The notes beneath the pieces were generated by a model, which saw nothing but the letters and a program-made list of their open reading frames with translations, was not told the origin of the DNA and made no database searches. The position numbers and the translations under genes are program-made. From assembly GCA_030064795.1 (NCBI GenBank), contig JASJEI010000470.1:1-8402 (forward strand): a stretch of DNA of 8,402 bases, given 5' to 3'. Shown piece after piece: positions 1 through 5,629 of the stretch (within the stretch, counting starts at the first letter, position 1; every line of letters starts with the position of its first letter). Source of the stretch: Pleurocapsa sp. MO_226.B13 (GTDB taxonomy: Bacteria; Cyanobacteriota; Cyanobacteriia; Cyanobacteriales; Xenococcaceae).

Positions 1-26
1 GTAGTGAGAGAGATCGATAGAGTGTT

Positions 27-102
27 GTAGGTTGGGTTGAGTTTGCGAAACCCAACAATAATTGGGTTTAAGTTGGGTTTTACTTCGTATAACCCAACCT
101 AC
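27..102. repeat. Palindromic GTAGGTTGGGTT dispersed-repeat element
   Basis: The ends are a perfect 12-nt inverted repeat: gtaggttgggtt at 27-38 and aacccaacctac at 91-102. Inside it are two smaller hairpins with the same stem, gttgggtt/aacccaac: 31-38 with 49-56, and 72-79 with 91-98. Outside it, gtagtgagag (1-10) pairs with ctctcattac (109-118) through one G-T wobble, so the full element may span 1-118. Such GTAGGTTGGGTT...CGAAACCCAAC palindromes are dispersed in many cyanobacterial genomes (family knowledge). There is no transposase gene, so a MITE-like or REP-like element is the natural reading. Confidence 0.75.
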
Positions 103-251
103 CTTCGTCTCTCATTACTTTTTCCAATTGGTATAACTTCTACGAATTGTTCGATCTCGATAGGTTGGATTTATTTTTCTGTAAAAGAGCCTCGATCGCG
201 GGTGTACTAGAAACATAAATTGATTGTGCTAAAGCTTGAATTCAACACTTA

Positions 252-288
252 GCGATCGAGAATAGATTCCTCGCCTAGAATCGATCGC
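252..288. repeat. Short inverted repeat, gcgatcga / tcgatcgc
   Basis: Perfect 8-nt arms (252-259 and 281-288) enclose a 21-nt loop. It lies about 30 nt beyond the stop codon of the minus-strand phosphatase gene, so it could be an RNA hairpin in that transcript's tail. No T-run follows it on either strand, so I do not call a terminator. The arms are HIP1-like words, which are over-represented in these genomes, so chance pairing is quite possible. Confidence 0.3.
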
Positions 289-317
289 CGATTTGAGTCC
301 TCAACCCTAAATTAAAA

Positions 318-1133
318 TTATTTCTTGACTACAGTCTCTACTAGTGGTTTAAATTTGGGGACTAACTCAGCACGACAAATTCCAAGACTGGGGACAGAAA
401 CATTACTGTAGTCCTTGCCAACCTGAAGCGGAAATAGAACATTATCATCCAAAAAGACAAACTCTCCTCCCGCAGCCTTGAGAATTGACCATACCGCAGC
501 GATGTCCCAAATTTTAGGTGTCGCCTCTACCCCGCCAATTGCTACTCCTGCTGCGACCAAAAGTAAGTTATAGCTAGCAACACCGAGCATTCTGATTTTG
601 CAAGGAAAAGGCTGCTTGAATATAGCCTGGCTTCTCGCGCAAAGATTAAATAATTGACTACCGCTAGGGTCGTCAGTGCGAGTATGTATCGGTTGGTGAT
701 TGAGATACGCACCCGTATATCCAGATAACCCCGAATTACCGTACCAGTAACCGTGAAAAGTTTGTTTTAGAGGTGGTACGTAAACGAACCCAAATACAGG
801 AGTCCCTTTGTAGAATAAACCAAGAGAAATTGCCCAGATAGGAACACCACGAGTAAAGTTAGTCGTCCCGTCTATGGGGTCGATAATCCAACACCAATCA
901 TTTTCTGGGAAAATATGGACGGTTTCTTCACTCAAAATACCATGGTCGGGGAAATGATGCGCGATCGCCTGGCTGATTTCTCGATCCGACCAGCGATCTG
1001 CTTGGGTAACTAAACTACCATCTTGCTTCTGACTTGCTTGAATCTTACCAAAATCTTGTAAAAGGCGATCGCTAACCTGGCTAGTGGTTTGAATACAAAA
1101 ATCAAGAACTCGATCCCAAAATTCATTATTCAT
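318..1133 (-). CDS. Inositol monophosphatase family phosphatase
   Basis: Mg2+-dependent phosphomonoesterase of the IMPase/FIG superfamily, 271 aa, the usual length, probably cytosolic. Motifs in order: an Asp in a KxDGSLVTQAD-type loop (D46), the GILSEE metal-binding glutamate (E70), the signature DPIDGTTNF at 85-93 (D85 and D88 bind metal), and WDIAA at 209-213 (D210). All expected catalytic residues are present, so it should be active. The substrate cannot be fixed from sequence: myo-inositol-1-phosphate, histidinol-phosphate (as in HisN-type members) or another sugar phosphate are all possible. The ATG at 1133 is chosen because residues 1-10 fit the family N-terminus and an in-frame TAA lies two codons upstream. 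No Shine-Dalgarno sequence precedes it, and the start codon lies inside a heptamer repeat. It is 58 nt downstream of lipA on the same strand and probably shares its transcript. Confidence 0.93.
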   Translation of the reverse strand: MNNEFWDRVLDFCIQTTSQVSDRLLQDFGKIQASQKQDGSLVTQADRWSDREISQAIAHHFPDHGILSEETVHIFPENDWCWIIDPIDGTTNFTRGVPIWAISLGLFYKGTPVFGFVYVPPLKQTFHGYWYGNSGLSGYTGAYLNHQPIHTRTDDPSGSQLFNLCARSQAIFKQPFPCKIRMLGVASYNLLLVAAGVAIGGVEATPKIWDIAAVWSILKAAGGEFVFLDDNVLFPLQVGKDYSNVSVPSLGICRAELVPKFKPLVETVVKK

Positions 1134-1134
1134 T
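1121..1134 (-). repeat. AATGAAT heptamer tandem (STRR-like) over the phosphatase start codon
   Basis: On the minus strand the sequence reads AATGAAT twice in tandem, followed by coding sequence. The ATG of the first unit is the phosphatase start codon. The ATG of the second unit, 7 nt on, is out of frame. A tract of the same NATGAAT unit occurs at 4776-4800. Short heptanucleotide tandem repeats (STRR) are known in cyanobacteria. With only two copies the assignment depends on the second tract. Confidence 0.5.
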
Positions 1135-1191
1135 ATTTATATACAACTAAAAATATGCTTTCTAAACACTACGATATTTTTTCCTCCTCGC

Positions 1192-2109
1192 TCAAAATCC
1201 TTCTCCTGCATGATAGGAACTTCTTACTAGAGGAGCAGAGCGCACGTGAGAAAAGCCTAATTCCCCAGCAATACGACCCAAACGAGTAAACTCATCGGGA
1301 TGCCAGTACTTTTGTACGGGAAGATGATCGAGAGAAGGACGCATATATTGACCGATAGTCAGGCGATCGCAATCAATGGCTCGAAGATCTTGCATCGTTT
1401 GGATGACTTCGGTTTCGGTTTCTCCCAAACCCAACATTAGACCAGATTTAGTCGGGATAGTGGGGTCTAATTCTTTAACCAGTCGTAGAACATTTAAAGA
1501 GCGATCGTATTTCGCTCCTCTTCTGACTGGTGCTTGTAAACGTTCCACAGTTTCTAGATTGTGATTATAACAAGCTGGCTGGGCTGCGGTAATCGTAGCT
1601 ACCCTCTGTTTTTGACTGTTGGCTGCATCTTTACCACTCCAAAAATCAGGAGTCAGAACTTCGATTTGGGTATGAGGATTTTCTCTACGAATAGCCTCCA
1701 TCACTTTAACAAACCACTCAGCACCGCCATCACTCAGATCGTCTCTAGCCACGGAGGTCAAAACCACATATTTCAAACCCAATAAACTAACTGCGTCGGC
1801 TACTTTCTGAGGTTCATCGGGGTCTAAAACCATCGGCTGATGACCTTTATCAACCTGGCAAAAAGCACAGGCACGAGTGCAGGTTTGTCCCATTAACAAA
1901 AAAGTTGCTGTCTGGTTAGCATAGCATTCTCCTCGGTTGGGACATCTACCTTCTTCGCAGATAGTGTGGATATTGCGCTGTTTGATAATCTGTTGTACGG
2001 TAGACAATTCGCTTGCCTTGCCAATTGGTCGTTTCAACCAGGATGGTAAAGCAATAACTTCGGTGCGCCAATCATTTTTGATAGAGTGAGACTGTCGATC
2101 TTGATTCAT
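1192..2109 (-). CDS. lipA: Lipoyl synthase LipA
   Basis: Radical-SAM enzyme that inserts two sulfurs at C6 and C8 of protein-bound octanoyl groups to make the lipoyl cofactor of 2-oxoacid dehydrogenase E2 subunits and the glycine-cleavage H protein. The 305 aa match the family length. The auxiliary [4Fe-4S] cluster that supplies sulfur is held by the [12 protein letters not shown] motif (C51, C56, C62). The radical-SAM cluster is held by CTRACAFC (C77, C81, C84). The C-terminal RSSYHA motif (296-301) carries the conserved serine ligand. NHNLETV (182-188) and [11 protein letters not shown] (195-205) are also typical. A short insertion around 157-170 ([13 protein letters not shown]) is, as I recall, common in cyanobacterial members. 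Start: ATG at 2109, without an evident Shine-Dalgarno sequence. It is divergent from the response regulator and probably cotranscribed with the downstream phosphatase. Many cyanobacteria have two lipA copies, so this need not be the only one. Confidence 0.97.
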   Translation of the reverse strand: MNQDRQSHSIKNDWRTEVIALPSWLKRPIGKASELSTVQQIIKQRNIHTICEEGRCPNRGECYANQTATFLLMGQTCTRACAFCQVDKGHQPMVLDPDEPQKVADAVSLLGLKYVVLTSVARDDLSDGGAEWFVKVMEAIRRENPHTQIEVLTPDFWSGKDAANSQKQRVATITAAQPACYNHNLETVERLQAPVRRGAKYDRSLNVLRLVKELDPTIPTKSGLMLGLGETETEVIQTMQDLRAIDCDRLTIGQYMRPSLDHLPVQKYWHPDEFTRLGRIAGELGFSHVRSAPLVRSSYHAGEGF

Positions 2110-2162
2110 TATGTTTTTGAGCTAAACAATGTTATCGAGTAAAAATCCAGAAATAATTCTTG

Positions 2163-2189
2163 CTAAAATATTTTTTCCTGTTATTTTAG
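2163..2189. repeat. Inverted repeat ctaaaata-N11-tattttag between divergent genes
   Basis: Perfect 8-nt arms (2163-2170 and 2182-2189) are separated by 11 nt. The centre lies about 67 nt upstream of the lipA start and about 113 nt upstream of the response-regulator start, a plausible operator position. The arms are AT-rich, so chance occurrence is possible and no known regulator consensus is matched. Confidence 0.3.
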
Positions 2190-2277
2190 TAATTTAAAAG
2201 GGAACTCTAAGCTTGTAAACTAAAACTAGCTGCCAAAATCAGTCTAGTAAATCTCAGGCATGAGGAGTTAGCAGTTC

Positions 2278-2282
2278 AGGAG
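2278..2282 (+). promoter_or_regulatory. Shine-Dalgarno AGGAG for the response regulator
   Basis: AGGAG lies 6 nt before the GTG at 2289, good spacing that supports the non-ATG start. It is one of only two convincing ribosome-binding sites in the window. Confidence 0.75.
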
Positions 2283-2288
2283 TAAATC

Positions 2289-2855
2289 GTGTCAACCCAC
2301 AAAATTCTAGTTATTGACGATAGCAAAGTCATTAGAATGCGAGTCAAAGATATGCTGCCAGAAGGTAACTTCGAGGTGATCGAAGCCAAAGATGGCTTAG
2401 AAGGATTTAATTTAATTAGAAAAGAGCTTCCTAATCTAATCATGCTAGATTTTCTGCTACCAAAAATGAGTGGCTGGGAAGTATATCAAGAGATTCAAAA
2501 ACAGCCAAAATATCGCTCGATCCCTTTGGTACTAATGTCTGGCCGTAAGGAAGAGGTAACAGACAAATTAACCGAACCCTTTGAGTATTTTTCCTTTGTA
2601 GAGAAGCCTTTCGATCGCGAACAACTAGTAGACGCGATTAAAGACGCGATGAAGAAGGCGAAAAAGCAACCTCAAACTCCCACATCAGTTGCTTTGAACG
2701 AATCGAATGGTAGTTCTGCTAGTCTGGAGACATCTGCCTTAACCTCTGAAATTGAGCTATTAAAACTCAAGATCGCCAAGCTAGAACAAGAGTCCGAACA
2801 AATGAAAAAACAGTTCAGTCAATTGGTGGCGTTTATTAAGCAAAAGCTAAAATAA
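2289..2855 (+). CDS. Orphan response regulator: receiver domain plus C-terminal coiled coil
   Basis: 188 aa. Residues 4-122 are a CheY-like receiver domain. It has the acidic pair D10-D11, the phospho-acceptor D54 (in LIMLDFLLPKMSG), the switch residue S84 and the conserved K106 followed by P107, so the phosphorylation machinery looks intact. Residues 123-150 are a polar, low-complexity linker rich in Ser, Thr and Ala. Residues 151-187 are strongly charged with regularly spaced Leu and Ile and look like a coiled coil. There is no DNA-binding domain or enzymatic output, so output is probably through protein contact or dimerisation (inference). No histidine kinase lies nearby in the window. The start is GTG at 2289, supported by AGGAG 6 nt upstream and by the family start (KILVIDDS follows at once). 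It is transcribed alone, divergent from lipA and convergent with the transglutaminase gene. Its signal is unknown. Confidence 0.9.
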   Translation: MSTHKILVIDDSKVIRMRVKDMLPEGNFEVIEAKDGLEGFNLIRKELPNLIMLDFLLPKMSGWEVYQEIQKQPKYRSIPLVLMSGRKEEVTDKLTEPFEYFSFVEKPFDREQLVDAIKDAMKKAKKQPQTPTSVALNESNGSSASLETSALTSEIELLKLKIAKLEQESEQMKKQFSQLVAFIKQKLK

Positions 2856-2893
2856 TAGTGGATTTTTTAACTTTGTTTGAATTTATTGGTTTT

Positions 2894-2918
2894 TAGCTAT
2901 TAGCTATTAGCTGTCAGC
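2894..2918. repeat. TAGCTAT heptamer tandem repeat (STRR-like)
   Basis: Three heptamers (tagctat, tagctat, tagctgt) plus a partial cagc lie in the 105-nt gap between the convergent response-regulator and transglutaminase genes. The 7-nt period and the intergenic position fit cyanobacterial STRR tracts. The gap shows no clear bidirectional terminator hairpin. Confidence 0.65.
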
Positions 2919-2960
2919 CTTTAAATACTTCGCTTCAGATTAAATGTAGTTAGTTTGAAT

Positions 2961-3827
2961 TTAATTAATTGAAATTTGAGCCTTTATAGTAGAAGAAACG
3001 TTTTGACCGTATTCAACGGGGACAATAGAGCCAGAAACAGGAGCAGTATACTGAGGGATAGTACTAGCAGCCAGAGGTATATGGCGATCGCTGACTACCA
3101 AACCCAAAGTCGGATCGTAACCACGCCAACCCGCACCAGGTAGGTAAACTTCCACCCAAGCGTGTAAGTCTCTACCAGACATATCTCGATCGCCTTCTTG
3201 GTAGCCACTGACAAATCTAGCAGCAATACCCACAGCCCGACATACTTCCATAAATAACACTGTATAATCGCGACAAGAACCTTGTTTGCGACTCCAGGTA
3301 ATACCAGCAGGAAAAGGCTCGCCTGTCGCTCTGATCGTGTATTCGCAGTCTTGATAAATACGTTGATTGAGAGCGAATAAAAAATCGAGAATGTTTCCTT
3401 GAGTTGCAGTTAAAATCTCTTGGGCTAATTCTAAAGCGGTGCAGTCGGAAACAAAACTATAAGATTGTAAATACGGCTCTAGCTGTGCCAACAAAGAGCG
3501 AGGATAATCCAGAGGAATGCTACTAGCCCAGGATTCGAGGAGATAATCAAAAGGATTGGTACAATAAGTTTCTACCTTAGCTAGTATTTGAATATTCAAC
3601 TGTTGGGTAGGCTGAGTAAACCAAAGCTTGATTAAATTATTGCCATCGAGATCGATAAAGTCCGATCTGCCTTGAGGTTGAGGATCTACCAGTAAAGAAA
3701 AATCACGGACTTGAGTAAAGCGATCGCTCCTGGGGCATAATCTAAGCAGATGAGGTTTGAGAAAAACTGGTTGACTGTAACTGTAGGTTGTTTGATGAGC
3801 GATCTGATATAACACGGTGAGAATCAT
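2961..3827 (-). CDS. Transglutaminase-like cysteine protease family protein
   Basis: 288 aa. The N-terminal region (about 6-90, LYQIAHQTTYSYSQPV onward) matches the bacterial transglutaminase N-terminal domain. The papain-like transglutaminase core follows at about 130-245. The catalytic triad is visible: C185 in GSCRDYT, H222 in LHAWVEVYLP and D238 in WRGYDPT. There is no signal peptide or membrane segment, so it is probably cytoplasmic. In the conserved ATP-grasp/alpha-E/transglutaminase trio this member is predicted to act as a peptidase on the product or on a tagged protein. That role comes from comparative genomics, not from this sequence. The frame is open upstream only to a TAG immediately before the ATG at 3827. 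The family N-terminus aligns from about residue 5, so a GTG at codon 5 is an alternative start. The gene overlaps the end of the alpha-E gene by 86 nt, and there is no Shine-Dalgarno sequence, which suggests translational coupling. Confidence 0.92.
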   Translation of the reverse strand: MILTVLYQIAHQTTYSYSQPVFLKPHLLRLCPRSDRFTQVRDFSLLVDPQPQGRSDFIDLDGNNLIKLWFTQPTQQLNIQILAKVETYCTNPFDYLLESWASSIPLDYPRSLLAQLEPYLQSYSFVSDCTALELAQEILTATQGNILDFLFALNQRIYQDCEYTIRATGEPFPAGITWSRKQGSCRDYTVLFMEVCRAVGIAARFVSGYQEGDRDMSGRDLHAWVEVYLPGAGWRGYDPTLGLVVSDRHIPLAASTIPQYTAPVSGSIVPVEYGQNVSSTIKAQISIN

Positions 3828-4764
3828 CTAAAGCAATAAAGGTAGTATAAATCTCATTACCTACTTGATTAATCGAACTTTGCATCCGATCTAAAAATTC
3901 ATGTAACCCAGACTGGATAATATCTTCGATGGTAGTATAACTAAGTTGAGAAAATAGTTTACCCAAGGCTCTTTCTGCGCCGTTACACCAAGTCCCCGTA
4001 GGTGTTTGAGTAATTTCGTGGAGGCATTGTTGTGCTTGCCACAAACAAAAGTAGATCGAACGGGGAAACTGACGATCTAAAATCAAAAATTCTGCTACAG
4101 CACTAGGGGTAATATGATGTTCGTTTTTACGATACATTTCATATGCACTAGCAGATTTGAGTAAGGCTATCCACTGAATCCGATCTAGTGGTGTTCCTAC
4201 CCATTCAGCAGAGGGTAATAACAAAAAATATTTTACATCGAGAATGCGAGTAGTTTTATCGGCTCTCTCTAAAAATCTACCCAGTTGCCCAAAATGCCAC
4301 CCTTCGTTGTGAGACATAGTAGCATCCATCACTCCTGCAAAGCGATGACTTGCCATTTTTACTTGACTAAAAAATTTCGGTAAAGCACTTAAAGATGTTT
4401 GAGTCGAGGCTTCTTTAACCATTAAATAAAAAGAGTTTACTTCTTCCCACATCTCGGAAGAAATAACTTCGCGGATCGAACGGGCATTTTCTCTAGCAAA
4501 CTTAAGACAAGAAATAATTGAATTAGCGTTATCTAAATCGAAGGTCAAAAAACGAATTACATTTTCGATATTAGCCCGATCGTAACGTGAATTAAATAAC
4601 TCCAAATCTCCCGATACTGACACTAAAGGTTGCCACTGTTGGGGCATTCCTGCGGGCAAATCTAACATCAAATTGAGATTAACATCGATAAAACGCGCCA
4701 CATTTTCGGCACGTTCGATATAACGGTTTAACCAATAAATTGAATCAGCAACTCGACTTAACAT
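3742..4764 (-). CDS. Alpha-E domain protein
   Basis: 340 aa, all-helical alpha-E (DUF403) family. Recognisable conserved blocks are MLSRVADSIYWLNRYIERAE at the N-terminus, NEGWHFGQLGRFLERADKTT (153-172) with RILD following, and DRQFPRSIYFC (230-240). The biochemical role is unknown. The domain nearly always accompanies a circularly permuted ATP-grasp and a transglutaminase-like protein, and is assumed to help make or recognise their shared product. Start: ATG at 4764, fixed by the strongly conserved MLSRVADSIYWL. No Shine-Dalgarno sequence is seen, and an NATGAAT heptamer tract lies just upstream. The family homology appears to run out near residue 312 (TTFIAL). Residues 313-340 are polar, Ser/Asn/Gln-rich and encoded entirely within the overlap with the transglutaminase gene, which suggests an acquired tail. 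It is separated from the upstream small gene by 212 nt, more than is usual within this operon type. Confidence 0.93.
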   Translation of the reverse strand: MLSRVADSIYWLNRYIERAENVARFIDVNLNLMLDLPAGMPQQWQPLVSVSGDLELFNSRYDRANIENVIRFLTFDLDNANSIISCLKFARENARSIREVISSEMWEEVNSFYLMVKEASTQTSLSALPKFFSQVKMASHRFAGVMDATMSHNEGWHFGQLGRFLERADKTTRILDVKYFLLLPSAEWVGTPLDRIQWIALLKSASAYEMYRKNEHHITPSAVAEFLILDRQFPRSIYFCLWQAQQCLHEITQTPTGTWCNGAERALGKLFSQLSYTTIEDIIQSGLHEFLDRMQSSINQVGNEIYTTFIALDDSHRVISDRSSNNLQLQSTSFSQTSSA

Positions 4765-4775
4765 AAAGGGAAAAT

Positions 4776-4800
4776 TATGAATGATGAATCATGAATAATG
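4776..4800 (+). repeat. NATGAAT heptamer tandem repeat (STRR-like) upstream of the alpha-E gene
   Basis: Read on the plus strand, tatgaat, gatgaat, catgaat and a partial aatg make three and a half units with an exact 7-nt period, varying only at the first base. The tract ends 12 nt upstream of the alpha-E start codon, within its 5' untranslated or promoter region. The unit is the same as that at the phosphatase start (1121-1134). Confidence 0.65.
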
Positions 4801-4855
4801 TTTGACAAACTAAATATCGTAAATAGAATGAAAGGTAATTATCTTCAAAATAAGT

Positions 4856-4873
4856 TATAGCTTTTTAGCTATA
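4856..4873. repeat. AT-rich hairpin tatagct-TTTT-agctata
   Basis: A perfect 7-nt stem with a 4-nt loop lies in the 212-nt, very AT-rich gap between the 90-aa gene and the alpha-E gene. On the minus strand it lies about 100 nt past the stop of the 90-aa gene. It could attenuate transcription between the inserted pair and alpha-E, but each arm has only two G or C bases and no clean T-run follows, so a terminator call is not justified. Confidence 0.3.
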
Positions 4874-4976
4874 TATTTTAAATTGTAAAAAATATCTTTA
4901 AAATAAAAGATCGAGCTATTTATGCTTCTATTTTCAAATTTAGGTTATTTTCGCTCTTTGTATTAATTAAATCAAT

Positions 4977-5249
4977 TCAAATTTCTACTAGCTTGCATTC
5001 ATGTTTTTTAACAAAATCAGAAGTTAAATCTATACTATCAGTAGTTGATATGGCTCGATGACTCAAAGGATGTCTTCTATCCACAAGCATTTCTCCTTGA
5101 ATCTCAACTATTTGATGTTCTTGATTATCTACTATTAGCTGTGCCTTAGTATTTTTTATTATTTTTTCTTTTCCTGTTACTGAACCAGAAAAAACAGTCT
5201 GACCAGATTTAAAATGAAAAACATCAGCTATTTTCATTTCAAAGTTCAC
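4977..5249 (-). CDS. Small beta-rich protein, possible immunity partner
   Basis: 90 aa. I do not recognise a named family. Short alternating hydrophobic/polar stretches (QTVFSGSVTG 17-26, KAQLIVDNQEHQIVEIQGEML 35-55) suggest a small beta-barrel or OB-like fold, followed by RRHPLSHRAIST (58-69). There is no signal peptide or membrane segment. Its GTG start overlaps the stop of the 127-aa gene in a GTGA arrangement (4 nt shared), a sign of tight translational coupling and a paired function. The start is supported by AAGGAGGT 5 nt upstream. The ATG at 5237 (codon 5) is an alternative start but is less well spaced. The pair arrangement, small size and position after a toxin-like domain suggest an immunity or antitoxin-like partner. 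This is inference only. The gene is AT-rich relative to the operon around it. Confidence 0.8.
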   Translation of the reverse strand: MNFEMKIADVFHFKSGQTVFSGSVTGKEKIIKNTKAQLIVDNQEHQIVEIQGEMLVDRRHPLSHRAISTTDSIDLTSDFVKKHECKLVEI

Positions 5250-5629
5250 AATTGACCTCCTTCAATATAGCTATTTCTCATTATTTTAAGAGCTTGAATG
5301 TCTTTTGAAGATAATCCCAACATTTTTTTATGCCTAATCATAAAATTTTTAACGTGAATTTCTGAACCAAAATTACCAAGTTTTTCGATAATGCCTAATT
5401 TTTGTTGTGTTCCATGTAGGAACTCTTCTAGGATTTCTATCTTGAGAACGTCTGGTCTAACTATCATCTGGTTTATATCACCTGTATTAACACTGGCATT
5501 TGCACCAAAATAGTCTAAAAATCTTGCTTCTTCAGAATCAGGTGTAGCAACTACAATTTTTCTTCCTTTATTTATAATTGATTGAAGCAAATCACCAGAA
5601 GCGATAGTATCACCACGAACTCTATTCAT
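5246..5629 (-). CDS. Small protein with zincin-like EExxH motif, possible toxin-domain homologue
   Basis: 127 aa, not firmly identified. The middle has [12 protein letters not shown] (65-76), that is E68-E69-x-x-H72-x-x-Q75, followed by [12 protein letters not shown] (89-100) with E90. This resembles the degenerate zincin-like metallopeptidase domains of bacterial polymorphic toxins, where an EExxH-type helix is followed by a downstream glutamate. Here E68 would stand where a zinc-binding His is found in HExxH, so activity is uncertain. Residues 25-60 (an [24 protein letters not shown] stretch, then MIVRPD) fit the N-terminal half of such domains as I remember them. There is no secretion signal or toxin-delivery region, so if related it is an orphan domain. 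Its ATG overlaps the ATP-grasp stop by 8 nt and no Shine-Dalgarno sequence is near, suggesting coupling to upstream translation. Part of it is strikingly AT-rich: 31 of 120 bases at 5281-5400 are G or C. Confidence 0.8.
   Translation of the reverse strand: MNRVRGDTIASGDLLQSIINKGRKIVVATPDSEEARFLDYFGANASVNTGDINQMIVRPDVLKIEILEEFLHGTQQKLGIIEKLGNFGSEIHVKNFMIRHKKMLGLSSKDIQALKIMRNSYIEGGQL
5255..5262 (-). promoter_or_regulatory. Strong Shine-Dalgarno AAGGAGGT before the 90-aa gene
   Basis: On the minus strand AAGGAGGT lies 5 nt before the GTG at 5249, inside the last codons of the 127-aa gene. It decides the non-ATG start and is the best ribosome-binding site in the window. The other genes of this operon have none that I can see. 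Confidence 0.85.

Larger units (their letters stand above)
1..317. other. Gene-free stretch downstream of the phosphatase gene
   Basis: I see no credible coding frame, tRNA or rRNA here. The stretch holds a palindromic repeat (about 1-118) and a short inverted repeat rich in GATCG (252-288). The rest is AT-rich sequence with no recognisable signal. It lies downstream of the minus-strand phosphatase gene that ends at 318. No classical hairpin followed by a T-run is visible for that transcript. Confidence 0.6.
2110..2288. promoter_or_regulatory. Divergent intergenic region, lipA and response regulator
   Basis: This 179-nt AT-rich gap separates two divergent genes and so must hold both promoters. 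I cannot assign convincing -35/-10 pairs. A perfect 8-nt inverted repeat lies in the middle (2163-2189). The right end carries a clear Shine-Dalgarno sequence for the response regulator. Confidence 0.5.

Noticed and set aside
1183..1188. AGGAGG (minus strand) as a ribosome-binding site for the phosphatase gene
   Set aside because: It lies about 50 nt from the ATG with an in-frame stop between them, and no start codon at proper distance opens a frame of any length.
1089..1289. Plus-strand 66-codon open frame across the lipA/phosphatase junction
   Set aside because: It overlaps the ends of two strong minus-strand genes, has no ribosome-binding site and reads as low-complexity sequence.
1376..1785. 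Two plus-strand open frames (1376-1564, 1561-1785)
   Set aside because: Both lie wholly inside lipA on the other strand, and lipA has all its motifs.
2260..2262. ATG upstream of the response regulator as a start
   Set aside because: It is out of frame with the gene and meets TAG after two further codons. The GTG at 2289 has a good Shine-Dalgarno sequence.
2894..2918. Heptamer tract as a CRISPR array
   Set aside because: The units are 7 nt and contiguous, with no spacers. None of the tracts in the window has repeat-spacer structure.
4977..5629. Calling the pair a classical type II toxin-antitoxin system
   Set aside because: Neither protein shows a known TA toxin fold signature or an antitoxin DNA-binding domain. 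The order, with the toxin-like gene first, and the motif fit a toxin/immunity-like pair better, and even that is unproven.
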